Part shown: one piece after another, positions 12,190 to 23,619 of the stretch
Layout: every line of letters begins with the position of its first letter
Numbering within the stretch: the stretch's first letter is position 1
Assembly (NCBI GenBank): GCA_026874595.1
Contig: CM049308.1
Coordinates: forward strand, 76,061,124-76,125,123
Reading direction: 5' to 3'
DNA: 64,000 nt
From: Sipunculus nudus
Lineage: Eukaryota; Annelida; Sipuncula; Golfingiida; Sipunculidae
Program-made: the position numbers and the translations under genes
The notes under the pieces: model-generated
What the model saw: the letters and a program-made list of their open reading frames with translations, nothing else
Databases searched by the model: none
Told to the model about the DNA's origin: nothing

Positions 12190-13090
12190 GTCACTGCACA
12201 CCATGTACCACAGACGGGGCACAAAGTGTATCTGCTAGCCCTAGAATCATATAACGTATCATCCAGGGAAGTTGGGAAAATATTCATAGAATCCTGAAAT
12301 TAGGTCATTGTGACCTTTATTCTTCAAGCTACTGGCCAAAAGCGAGTTTTTAAGCACCTAGACAGCCAGACTAGAATCTTCTAACTGAACATCCAGGGAG
12401 TTCCCATAGACAAATCTTCTTGGAATTAAGTTGTGATGACCTATATTATGTGAACAACCGGCCAAAAAAAGTTTGAGCACCCATTCAGTCAGACGGGGTA
12501 CAAATTGTATCCGCTAGCCTTAGAATCTTATAATGTGATACTAAGGGAGGTTCTGGGTAAATGTTTTTAAAGCATGAAAAAAGGTCACTGTGACCTATAT
12601 TCTACAGGCTATAGAAAAAACAACATGATTTGAGCACCCTGAAAGTCTGATGGGCTTAAATTGTATCCAATTGGATTAGAATCCAGGGAGGCTCTTGGCA
12701 CATTTTCTTGGAAACAGGAAATTAGGTCACTGTGATCTATATTCTGTGAGCTACAAGCAGAAAACCTAATTTTGAGCTCTCAAAAAAAGTCACACAGGGT
12801 ACAAATCTTAACTGTTTGATCAAGAAAAGTCTTTCTTAAGGTTAAGAGAGGCCATTGTATCGTATCCTTGGATATCCAAAATAAGGTCACTGTGACCTTT
12901 ATTCTGTGAGCTTTGTGAAAGAACAATATTTAAGTACCCTATACGACAGATGGACACAAGTCGTAGCAGTTCAACTTAGAAACGTCTTAGCATGCAGGGA
13001 GTTCTAAATAAAATCTTCTTGGAAATCTTAAATAAGGTCGTTCTTACCTGTTTTCTAAGGACTGTGGGAAAAAAACATGATTTTGAGCAC
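12190..13090 (+). repeat. Diverged 150-160 bp monomers related to those at 1641-4230
   Basis: Six degenerate units carry AGGTCA(C/T)TGTGACC boxes near 12302, 12433, 12584, 12724, 12885 and 13036. Each is preceded by TTGGAAA-like and followed by GAGCAC(C)-like motifs, as in the left array. No head hairpin is visible and divergence is high, so this is an older copy. Confidence 0.65.
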
Positions 13091-13720
13091 TCTGGAAGTC
13101 ATTATATCTATTATTTTAAGGGCCCTTGACAAATATTTTTCAACAGATCAAAATATATGCATCACCTATATTTCTAATTCAGCTCAGTGGCATGGCCCAT
13201 GGCCACTAGTATTTTGTGCTATCCCTGAAAGCTCTTTTGACTTTCATATCATATGCCTATGTGTATTAAATAAGATTCTGAATTTTGAAAGGGATAGGAG
13301 AAAGAACTGCACTAGGTATCACCATGCCAGTCTTGTGGAACAGGTGAAACTCTTAGTGATCCAGGAGAACCTTAAATGTCAAGACAACTTCCTCAGTTAT
13401 GTGCTGATAAAAAGTTAACATGTTCTCCCAGAGATATTTTGTTCATTTGATATACGTACTTTTATATGAAATAATATTAAGAGAGTCTAATATAAAGTTA
13501 ACTACATGAATGAAACTAGATGTATCCCAAGACAATTAATCCCCTCCCCATTAAGAATGGACCCCCATCTTCAGCAGCATATACTGACACTTGGCAAGTG
13601 ACTATGCTTTCTTCTATCTATCAACTTGATAAAATTATATTTTTCACCAAATGTGGGGGCCAATATGTTGAATCTCTCATCAGAAAAAAAGCATTAATTT
13701 ATTTTACGGAAATGGAAAAG
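13091..13720. other. Unassigned intergenic DNA
   Basis: A 113-codon open frame (13077-13418) has no recognisable domain and begins inside the repeat array; it is not called as a gene. Confidence 0.4.
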
Positions 13721-14480
13721 GTAGGTGGCGCCACCTGTCTGGTTTACGAGAAAACTTTCCAAGATGGATGGACATGCCAAATGTCAGACCAATACCTTGA
13801 ACCAATCCAGAGATATGAGCAATTTTCACCCGAAGCACATGTACAGATGGACACAACGCCAAAATGAGTGCAGATGGTGCCACCAGTCTCGAGTACAAGA
13901 TGGAGGGGTCCAAGATCTATGGATATGCACATTTTCAGGCAAATAGGGCAAATCACACCTCAGAAAAGGGCATTGATTTATTCTACAAAAACGGGAAGGT
14001 ACGTGGCGCCACCTGTCTGGTTTATGAGAAAACCTCCAAGATGGATAGAAATGCCAAATTTCAGACCTATACCTTGAACAATTCCGGAGATATGAACAAT
14101 TTTCACCCAAAGCACATGTACAGATGGACGCCACACAATTATGATTGCAGATAGAGCTACCAGTGTTGAATACAAGATGGAGGCATCAAAGGTCAATGGA
14201 CATGCACAATATCAGTCCAATTTGTCTATTAGTTTTAGACTTAGAATGCTCACAGTAATGCCAAGTGGCAATGATGGGTAAAAAAGGTCCGAAAACAAGA
14301 AAAGGACAGAAGGATGCGCCACCTGTCTTCTGCAGAAGACAAAGCTATCCAAGATCTTCAGTCAATTTGATTTTTGGACCAATCCATGCATCCATTATAG
14401 CCCAGCGGTTAAGCTCCCATATTTGGAAGAATTGTGCAAAAAATGAAAAAGCATTAAATTTGGCAGAAGTGTTCTTTGGA
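13721..14480 (+). repeat. Palindrome-bearing repeat, units of about 278 bp
   Basis: AGGTGGCGCCACCTGTCTGG at 13723-13742 recurs as CGTGGCGCCACCTGTCTGG at 14002-14020, and both are followed by TTTA(C/T)GAGAAAAC and AAGATGGAT. A degenerate palindrome (GGTGCCACC) lies between them at about 13874. From 14230 the sequence changes to a block (ATGCTCACAGTA, then GATGCGCCACCTGTCTTC) that matches 22050-22230. The several overlapping short open frames on both strands reflect the repeat. Confidence 0.65.
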
Positions 14481-14745
14481 GTTTAATGATGAATTTCAGA
14501 TATAGGGCCAAGCTGAAAATAAATTATCTTGGCCAAAATCCAAGATGGCGGCCAAGATGGCCACCAGATTAAAAAAAAATGGCAATAACTTGAGATATAA
14601 ACTCCTTAGAAAGCATTGCAAGTACTCCATTTCTATGGGGTTTTTTTTGCCTGAAACTTATTTGTTGAATACTCTGCTTCAATTCACTGTATATTTCAAT
14701 TTTAAGTATTTAAATTTATGTCTCTTTAAATATCAATAAAAGGAC

Positions 14746-14915
14746 AGTCGAGGGTAAAACGCTCATCTCTCTCCACTGGCGACCAAGGTTCTGTCCCCGG
14801 TGTTGCTATGAGAGTGGGTTGAAGTGATCCGCCCAGAGTCGGTGGTCTTCTATGTCATCCTTTGATTCCACCCACCCCTGCCGAACGTCACCATCCGAGC
14901 CATGGAAAAGGCCGT
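14746..14915 (+). mobile_element. Degenerate tRNA-derived SINE-like fragment
   Basis: ACGCTCATCTCTCTCCACTGGCGACC followed by GGTTCTGTCCCC (a damaged GGTTCGATTCC B box), GTGGGTT and a CCACCC-rich tail resembles tRNA-derived SINEs. The A box is not convincing and no target duplication is visible. Confidence 0.4.
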
Positions 14916-15533
14916 GTATTAGGTAATATAACGAGTTGAACAATCCATGTAAAACAAATTATATTTGTTTATATTTTTTGCAGACTGAATGCGTGCATGG
15001 TAGGATACACACACGTGTATCCGACACCTTTAAGGTGTACACGATGCAATGACTCTTTTGCCTTAAGGTGATGGTGCAGCTTTCAAGCTCTTTGCTTGCA
15101 TGAAGACAGTAGTACATTGAAGGTCGACAACATTGTGCTGTATACGCTACGCTTTTTTTAAAGGATAGGTTTACTTTCTATTGAATGAAAATGAGGTTAT
15201 CCATACGATAAAGATGGTATCATATATGAAAGAAGTCAAAACGTTAAGTAAATTAGAGCGAATCTCTTGGTTTCTGATGAGATTTCACCATTATGCCATT
15301 GAAACATCGAAGGGGCTGTACAACTGCGAGGTCCAACATCTTATCCTACCCCTGTATATGCTATCTTTGTAATGTTCTGATGATTGATGACAGAATCAGT
15401 ACATACACTTGTAGATACCTGTGCAGTTTGCCGTTTACCTACAACATTGGTAATATGGTAGATAATATTTTACTAACACGTGTTGATTCTTTCATACGAG
15501 CACAGTCTAATGCATCATTACCTCATCACAGAA
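14916..15533. other. Unassigned intergenic DNA
   Basis: No gene or repeat family recognised. Confidence 0.4.
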
Positions 15534-16288
15534 CTTGAATACGGGTAGTCGAAAAGCGTCTACGTGTAACCGCCGAAACCAGAGTGGGACGGGTGAAGTG
15601 AGGCATGGATTGAGTGTCAAGGGGAAATAGAGAGAAGGGTGTGTTGCATATAAGAATGGATGTCTGCAGCCGAAATGTGTATGTAGGTGGCGCCACCTGC
15701 CACAAAATCCAGAAAGTTATCCAAGTTGTATACAATAGTAAAATTTTTAACAGATAAGTCAAACCAGTCCTGAGATATAAGCCTGGATGTCTGCAGCCTG
15801 AACGTGGAAGTAGGTGGCGCCACTTGCCACAAAATCGAGAAAGCTATCCAAGATGTATATACATGCAAAATTTCAGATGGAAAGGTCCATTCACTGCAGA
15901 GAAATGAGTGATTTTATCCCAAGGCAGATGAGCAGATGGAAGCTTTGCAAAAATGGTTGCAGGTGGCGCCACCATTTCCTATGTATGTTATAAAGCTATC
16001 CAAGGGCTACATTTCTGCTAAATTTTTTTCCTGATCGGTCAAACGAGTCCGAAGATATGTGGGTAAATGTGTCAAAACAGACGAACAGATTGACGCACTG
16101 AAGAAAGGAAAGGTCAGAGGTCAAAGCAAAATATTTTGGCATCAGTTCACATGTGACCCGATAATCGTGCAAAGTTTCGGGAAAATCTGTCCAGTGGTCT
16201 CAGAGTTCTATTCCAGAAACGAACGCGGCGGCGACGAAACCCGGTCAAAAACATTGTATCCGCAAAACTTTGTTTTGGCAGATACAAT
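15534..16288 (-). mobile_element. Helitron-like non-autonomous element, copy 1
   Basis: The left end, read on the minus strand, is a hairpin (15545-15563) followed seven bases later by CAAG (15534-15537), then T. The other copies have CTAG there. The right end is a long imperfect hairpin, ATTGTATCCGCAAAAC against GTTTTGGCAGATACAAT. The core holds three palindromes (15686-15697, 15813-15823 with one change, 15962-15973) and phrases shared with the copies at 20.5 and 50.8 kb, such as GAAAGCTATCCAAG and GCAAAATTTCAG. No Rep/helicase is encoded. Confidence 0.6.
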
Positions 16289-17700
16289 TAGCATTCTGCA
16301 AAAGGTATCTACATGTATGTCATGAATTCATCACCATATTACAGAGGTAGCATTCAGCAACATGTGTGGTGATTCTGTTTTCATGTAAGCATACAGTCTG
16401 AAAGCTGCAACATCACCTCATGGCCAAAGAATCAAAGAATCTATACAGCAAACAGATGTGAGTTTCTACATATGTGCGTATCCTGTCATGCACTAATGTT
16501 GTCTAAATAAACAATGTATAAAAATCTTTCTGTTGAAACAGACATGGCGTTCAATTACATGCAACTAGTACTTGTATATAATTTCAGCGCAACTATTTGA
16601 TATTTCCACATTGTACTAACAAAGGTTTACATGAACGTAAAGTTGACATAAAATTCAGTATCATGTTTTTCTTTTATTTCTAAAATCTTAACTATTCTTC
16701 ACTGATATATCAAGCTCTTAAATCCATCACCTCTACAAAGCAGTTTAACCATTCCTTGGCATGCAAATAGCCGTATTCAACAAATTTTACCAAGATTTAC
16801 TGGTTGATGTCCTGATGAAAAAGGCATTTTAGCACAATTTCAATACGTACACAGAAGGCATAGAATCTATACAGAGGACAGGTGTGAGCTTATTACATAT
16901 GTCTGTATCTTAATGCGCACGCAAATCAGTCTGATATAAAAATTATAAGTAAGATAAACTTAATTTTATTTGGATTTACTTGGATGTTTAATTTATTGTA
17001 TTACCCATATATATATATTTTATATGATACAATGAGTTATAATTACTATTACAAGCCACTCTCCATGGGTCTGATGGTAGCATTCGGTTGTATAAAGGGC
17101 TGGAGGATATGGGAGGATACGGAGAAAACAAACAGCCTTGGGCGGGCCACTACAATCCACTCAAACAGGAAGAATGATAATCAAACCTGGGGAGACAACC
17201 AAGCATTTTATCACTCAACTGCCTAATGAAACAGACACAGGGCTCAAGAGCTTAAAATTAACATATATATTAAATATCAGCACAACTGAAATTATGCACT
17301 TGCTATTTCCTAATTGCACTAGCAGAGGTTTACATGAAAGTTAAGGTGATCATATAATCTAATTTCATGTATCTAGTTTTTAAATATCCTAATGATTAGT
17401 GTTTTCACACATATCCAGTTCCTAATTTTATTCCAGACTCTTACAGACGAGTTCCTTGCATCCATCACCTCTTCAAAGCAAATCTGTTAGCATGCAAATA
17501 GGGGAAAATTAAAAGAAAGAAATATGAAATATTCTACAATTCAACGGCATGACAAAACAGACAAACCTAGCCCAGCAAAGGACACTTTCATTTGATTACA
17601 ATCACAAAGTATGCGACTACTATGCAGAACTCGGCAAATAATGGCTGTTGTTTGATATGCTAGTAAACAAAGGCACATTTAGCACAATTTTAATATCAAC
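16289..17700 (+). repeat. Two diverged copies of an unknown segment
   Basis: The first copy, about 16430-16770, contains GAATCTATACAG, ACATATGTGCGTATCCTGTC, AGGTTTACATGAACGTAA and ATCCATCACCTCTACAAAGC. These recur in the same order, diverged, in the second copy at 16865-17510 (for example AGGTTTACATGAAAGTTAA and ATCCATCACCTCTTCAAAGC). No coding capacity is seen. Confidence 0.55.
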
Positions 17701-18155
17701 AAAATCAGGATTCATTCACAGAGTCATTATACATACTTGAAACCCTCGTAAATGAATTTCCCCGACCCAAAAAAGAACATAGAAATAGTGCACCTGCAAT
17801 GCATCCTAGGACAAATATAACCCGATATATTGATATTTTATAATCCGGCAGCCATATTAGATTTTGACCAAGATAGGGTGAATTTCGCTTGGCCCTACAT
17901 GTGAAAATGTTGAGTATGGTCTGGACAACCATTATGTGAAGTTTCATCCTTCTTTCATTTTTTGCACAATTCTTCTCTTAACAGCTAGACTATTATTGAA
18001 ATCTTTATGATTTTGTGTGATTTTCACCATATATGGCAATATTCAAGGTCAAGGCCACTCTCATAGGAAAGGTCATGACCCCAATTTAAATATACATCAT
18101 CCCATAACCCATATCTACGTATATGCATAATATGAAAGAAATTTGTCCATTAGTT
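17701..18155. other. Unassigned; repeat-like tail
   Basis: The segment with TTCAAGGTCAAGGCCACTCT, then GGAAAGGTCATGACCCC (18040-18085) resembles 22240-22280, so it is repetitive. Nothing else was recognised. Confidence 0.35.
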
Positions 18156-20527
18156 TTTTAGCTCAGCTGACTGAAAGTCATCTGAGCTATAGCGATCACT
18201 CTTTGTCCGTCGTCCGTCTGTCCGTCTGTCCGTCCGTTAACCAGGCACAAATCGTAACCGCTGAACCTAGAACCTTGTAACTTGGGATTCTGAGAGGTCC
18301 ATGAAAAATCTATTTGGAAACCAGAAATAAGGTCTCTATTACCCATATCCTTCGAGCTATGGGGCCCGAAAGTACCCCCAAGAAAAGTAAAAAATTTCAT
18401 ACAAAAACTTCAATATCTCATTAACTACTTGACTGATGGTCATGATTTTAAGCATACATATTGATCATGAGATGTTCCATCCCTTCCTGCAGACTGGTGG
18501 CGCCACCTGTATTTTTTCGATTTTTTACAAATTTTTTTCTCTATTTTTGAGACCTTTAAAAATGTGAACATCTGTTAACAGGGCACAAATCGTAAAGCCT
18601 AGACCTAGAATCTTAATTCTTAATACACTGAGAGGTCCAGGAAAAATCTCCTTGGAAACCAGAGATTAGGTCTCTGTTACCCATATCCTTCGAGCTATGG
18701 GGCCCCAAAGTACCCCCCAGAATAGTAAAAAATTTCATACAAAAACTTCAATATCTCAATAACTACAACACTGATGGTCATGATTTTTGGCATACATATT
18801 GATCATGAGATGTTCCATAAGTTCCTGCAGACTGGTGGCGCCACCTGTATTTTTCGATTTTTTTACAATTTTTTCATCTATTTTTGAGACGTTTAAAGAT
18901 GCTGTCATCTGTTAACGTGGCACAAATCGTAACCGCTGGACCTAGAATCTTCATTCTCGACACACTGAGAAACCTATTAAAAGTCTCCGTGGAAACCATA
19001 AATTAGATCTCTGTTACCCATATCCTTCGAGCTATGGGGCCCCAAAGTACCCCCCAGAAAAGTAAAAAATTTCATACAAAAACTTCAATATCTCATTAAC
19101 TACTTGACTGATGGTCATGATTTTTGGCATACGTATTGATCATGAGATGTTCCATCACTTCCTGCAGACTGGTGGCGCCACCTGAATTTTTCGATTTTTT
19201 ACGAATTTAAAAATGTGAACAGCTGTTAACAGGGCACAAATCATAAAGACTGGACCTAGAATCTTCATTCTTGACACACTGAGAGGTCCATAAAAAGTCT
19301 GCATAGAAACCTAAAATAAGGTCTCTGTTACCCATATCCTATGAGCTATGGGGGGCTCCCAATAACCCCCCAGAATAATGGAAAATTTGATAAAAACAAA
19401 TTGCAACATCTCAATAACTACAACACTGATGGTCATGATTTTTGGCATACATATTGATCAAGAGGTGTTTCATCAGTACCTGCAGACTGGTGGTGCCACC
19501 TGTATTTTTTCAAATTTTCACAATTTTTTTTTCTCTATTTTCGAGACCTTTCAGGATGTAGTTATCTGTCAACAGGGTACAAATCGTAAGGACTGGACCT
19601 AGAATCTTCATTGTTGACACACAGGGAGACCCATGATAAGTCTCCATGGACACCTGAAATTAGGTCTCTGTTACCCATATCCTTTGAGCTATGGCACTCC
19701 AAAGTACAGCTCAGAATAATGGAAAATTTGATACAAAAGCTGAAGTATCTGAACAACTAATGCAGAGATCACCATAATTGTTTTCATGGATATTGATCAT
19801 GGAGTGTTTCATCAGTTTCTGCAAACTGGTGGCACCACCTGTATTTGTTCGGGTTTTTTTACGAATTTTTTCTCTATTTTTGAGACCTTTAAAGTTATGA
19901 ACATCTGTTAACAGGGCACACATCATTAAAACTGGACCTAGAATCTTCATTCTAGACACACAGGGAGACCCATGAAAAGTCTCCATGGAAACCTGAAATT
20001 AGGTCTCTGTTACCCATATTCTTTAGGCTGTATGGCTCCAAATTACCCCCCAGAATAATGGAAAATTTGATACAAAAACTGCAGTATCTCAATAACTACA
20101 ACACTGATGGTCATGATTTTCGGCATACATATTGATCTTGACCTGTTCCATCAGTTTCTGCAGACTGGGTGCGCCACCTCTATTTTTTTTCAAATTTTTA
20201 CGATTTTTTTCTCTTTTTTTGATACCTTTAAAGATGTGGTTATCTGTCAACAGGGTACAAATCGCAACAACTGGACCTAGAATCTTCATTCTTGTCATGC
20301 AAGAAGGCCCATGAAAAGTGCCTGTGGAAACTTAAAATTAGGTTTCTGTTACCCATATCCTTCAAGCTATAGGACTCCGAAGTATCCCTCAGAATAATGG
20401 ACAATTTGATACAAAAGCTGAAGTATCTGAACAACTAATGGCGAGATCACCATGATTCTTTGCATGGATATTGATGTTTGTAAGTGTTTTTATTAGTTTC
20501 TGCAGACTGGTGGAGACACCTGTATTT
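18156..20527 (+). repeat. Hairpin-headed element with seven 340-bp core units
   Basis: The head hairpin AGCTCAGCTGAC/GTCATCTGAGCT (18160-18188) leads into GTCCGTCGTCCGTC and GTTAAC. Seven core units follow, each with a GGTCTCTGTTACCCATAT box (about 18331, 18669, 19009, 19320, 19662, 20005 and 20340), then CAGAATAATGGAAAATTTGA, CATATTGATCATGAG, CTGCAGACTGGTGGCGCCACC and T-rich sequence. The palindrome is perfect in the first three units (18496-18507, 18834-18845, 19171-19182) and progressively damaged in later ones. Short open frames inside are repeat by-products. Confidence 0.8.
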
Positions 20528-20529
20528 TT

Positions 20530-21859
20530 GTACCCGCCAAAACGAAGTTTTGTGGATACTATGTTTTTGACCGGGTTCCTCCGCCGTTGCCGCGTTCGTT
20601 TCCAGAGAGCTCCTCTGGGACTTGATTTTATCTTTCCAAGCTCATATCTCGGGAACCGTTTGACTGATCAGGGAATAAAATTTATACTAATGTAGCCCTT
20701 GGATAGCTCTATAACATACACAAAAAATGGTGGCGCCACCTGTAACCATGTTTGCACAGTGTCCATCTGTTCATCTGCCTTTGGTTAAAATCACTCATAT
20801 CTCTGCAGTGAATTGACTAATTCACCTGAAATTCGGCATGCGTATACATCCTGGATAGCTTTCTTGATTTTATGACAGGTGGCGCCACCTACATTCTCAT
20901 TCACGCTGATGACATCCAAGCTCATATTTCGGGAACAGTTTGACCGATCGGGCCAAAATTTTGCATGTATATAGATCTAACATAGCTCTTTATCATACGC
21001 TAAACTGGTGGCGCCACCTGCAACCATTTTTGCACAGCGTCTGTCTGTTTGTCTGCCGTGCAATAATGTCACTCATATCTCGGCAGTGGTTTGACATATC
21101 TGCCTAAAATTTTGCAGTTTTATACATCCTGGATAGCTTTCTTGATTTTATGACAGGTGGCGCCACCTTTATTCTAGTTTATGCTGCAGACATCCAAGCT
21201 CATATCTCGGGAACCGTTTGAACGATTGGGCCAAAATTTTGCATGTGTATAGATCTCACATAGGTCTTTATCATACACAAAACTGGAGGGGCCACCTGCA
21301 ACCATTTTTGCACATTTTGCACAGCGTCTGTCTGTTGGTCTGCCGTGGCCTAAAATCACTCATTTCTCTGTAGTGGTTTGACATAACTGTCTAAAATTTT
21401 GCAGGTTTATACATCCTGGATAGCTTTCTTGATTTTATGACAGGTGGCGCCACCTACATTCTAGTTAACGCTGCACACATACAAGCTAATATCTCAGGAA
21501 CCATTTGACCGATTGGGCCAAAATTGTGCATGTGTTTAGATCTCACATAGGTCTTTATCATACACAAAACTGCAACCACTTTTGCACAGCGTCTGTCTGT
21601 TTGTCTGCCGTGGGCTAAAATCACTCATATCCATGTAGTGGTTTGACTTTTCTGCCTAAAATTTTGCATATGTATACAACTTGGACAGCTTTCTGGATTT
21701 GTGGTAGGTTGCACAACCTACATACACTTTTAGGCTGCAGACATCCATGCTAATATGCAACATACCTCACTCTGTTTCCCCTTGCCACTCAATCCATGCC
21801 TCACTTCACTCTGATTTTGGCAGATACATGTAGTCACTTGTCGGCTACCCGTATTCTAG
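20530..21859 (+). mobile_element. Helitron-like non-autonomous element, copy 2 (longest)
   Basis: It starts with a head hairpin (GTACCCGCCAAAAC, then GTTTTGTGGATAC), followed by GACCGGGTTCCTCCGCCG. It ends with a 19-bp hairpin, GTAGTCACTTGTCGGCTAC (21830-21848), seven bases, CTAG (21856-21859), then T. A hairpin shortly before CTRR and insertion next to T are Helitron 3'-end hallmarks. The core alternates two palindrome-bearing half-units, with perfect GGTGGCGCCACC at 20729, 20878, 21007, 21156 and 21443. It is inserted in, or joined to, the last 340-bp unit on its left. No open frame encodes Rep or helicase. Confidence 0.65.
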
Positions 21860-21989
21860 TTTTTAAAGTTTACACATTTTTTCTCTATTTTTCAGATATA
21901 TAAATACAGACTTAATCTTGGCCTTTTGGTTAATCTGTTTGATGCTTCAGTTGAATGGGTATCTACCATTCTGATGATAAAATTTCCTT

Positions 21990-22474
21990 TTGTGAATCTC
22001 TTCCCAGTCAGCTGAGCGTCATGACCCATGGGTCACTTGTTACTTATAATGCTCACAGTATTGGTAAGTGGCAAAGATGGGGGTATTAAACGGCACAAAA
22101 ACAAAAAAAGGATAACAGGTGGCGCCACCAGTTTCCAGTATCTGACAACACTATCCAAGATCTTCAGTTAAGTTGGTTTTTTGGATCAATCCATGCAAGA
22201 TTTCTTGAGACATTTGCGTGATTTTCCCTAAAAATGGACTTATTCAAGGTCAAGGTTACTCTCCTAGGAAAGGTAATGACCCCATTTTAACTAGAATATC
22301 AGCAGAAGCTGACAAAAGCCCTCAGCCAAAAGAACAGTGTGTAGAGGTGGTAACAGTAACAAGTACTAAATATCTGTTCTCACATGGATGTATATCCGTA
22401 CATGTCTCAGTCATAAATTTAAAATGGAGAGGTATGTATCATGATTCATAATAATCCACCAAATGCTTCCTGAA
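21990..22474. repeat. Palindrome-bearing repeat related to 14230-14400
   Basis: GATAACAGGTGGCGCCACCA (22112-22131) is followed by ACTATCCAAGATCTTCAGT, as at 14330. On its left lies an inverted copy of the ACCCATGGGT-containing motif of 11279. The two share ancestry with the other palindrome families but are clearly distinct in sequence. Confidence 0.55.
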
Positions 22475-23312
22475 AAATAAGCTTCTAAGTTTTATTCTAT
22501 TACAAGCTCTGTGACCTTGAAAAGTAGGTCAAGCTCACCCATCTTCGAACTTGACCGAGATTTTGTCGATATACATCTTCACCAACGAAATAAAACTCCT
22601 ATTGTGAATCCTTTTAGAGATATCCTGCTCACACGGCCAAAATTGAAAAATTTAAGAAAAATTCATTAAAATTCAGAAATTGTAGGTGGCGCCCCCAAAC
22701 TTGTGCAGCAGTTACAGACCATCAGTCCCTATGATCATAGAAAGTATTGTGAAAATCTACCCAATGGTTCCTGTGAAATAAGCTTCTAAATGTTTTTTCT
22801 ATAATCAGCTCTAAAACGTAGAAAAATAGGTCAAGGTCACCCATCTTCGAACTTGATCGAGATTCCGTCAATATACATATTCACCAAAAAAATAAAATTC
22901 CTACACTGAATCCTTTTAGAGTTATCCCGCTCACAAGCCCAAAGTTGAAAAATCCGATAATAATTCATTAAAAATCAGAAATTGTAGGTGGCGCCACCAA
23001 ACTTGTGTAGCAGGTACAGACTATCAGTCCCAATAATCATAGTAAGTTTTGTGAAAATCCACCGAATGGTTCCTGAGTAATAAGCATCTAAGTGTTTTTC
23101 TATAATCAGCTCTAAAATGTAGAAAAATAGGTCAAGGTCACCCATCTTCGAACTTGACCAAGATTTTGTCGATATACATCTTTACCGAGGAAATAAAAGT
23201 CTGACGGTGAATCCTTTTCAAGATATCCCGCTCACAAGTTAAAAGTTAACGGACGCCGGACGGACAGCTTGGGTGACGACAATAGCCCATCAGCCTAAGG
23301 GCTGAGGGCTAA
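22475..23312 (-). repeat. 301-bp tandem repeat with hairpin head on its right
   Basis: AAGCTTCTAA marks units at about 22479, 22780 and 23082 (AAGCATCTAA), a period of 301 bp. Each unit carries CACCCATCTTCGAACTTGAC, TTTTAGAGATATCC and GTAGGTGGCGCC(A/C)CC (22685 damaged, 22987 perfect). The right end is GTTAACGGACGCCGGACGG, then AGCCCATCAGCCTAAGGGCT. On the minus strand this is again the hairpin, GTCCG, GTTAAC head. Confidence 0.65.
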
Positions 23313-23619
23313 AAAGGCTTTGTCCTTTCACCCATATCTTTGCACAAGTCAAGTTTGGTAAAGATCCGTCAAATATTTTTTGAGTTATTGCATCCAAACA
23401 AAATCTCTGTGTCAGCAGCGCGACCGTGCATTTGTCTGGGGATAGAATTATCAGAAATATTATAACTAAATATACTGGTACATACTTGGATCCCTTTATC
23501 AATAGCAAACCAGGGCACAAAAGAAGGGCTTTCCCTTCTTAGAATGTTGGGGCATTATTATTCATATTGGCCTTTTTGCTGACAGAAGTGTAACAAAACA
23601 CAGTAAATAGCAGAACTCA
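23313..23619. other. Unassigned gap between repeat and 3' UTR
   Basis: No gene or repeat recognised. On the minus strand, GT-rich sequence immediately after the AATAAA candidate at 23620-23625 could serve as a downstream polyadenylation element. Confidence 0.35.

Noticed and set aside
13704-14196. Several overlapping 70-100 codon frames on both strands
   Set aside because: All cross the palindrome-bearing repeat and share its translated phrases (GGAT, LVYEK); repeat by-products.
14395-14425. tRNA A-box-like TAGCCCAGCGGTTAAGCTC
   Set aside because: No B box follows at tRNA or SINE spacing.
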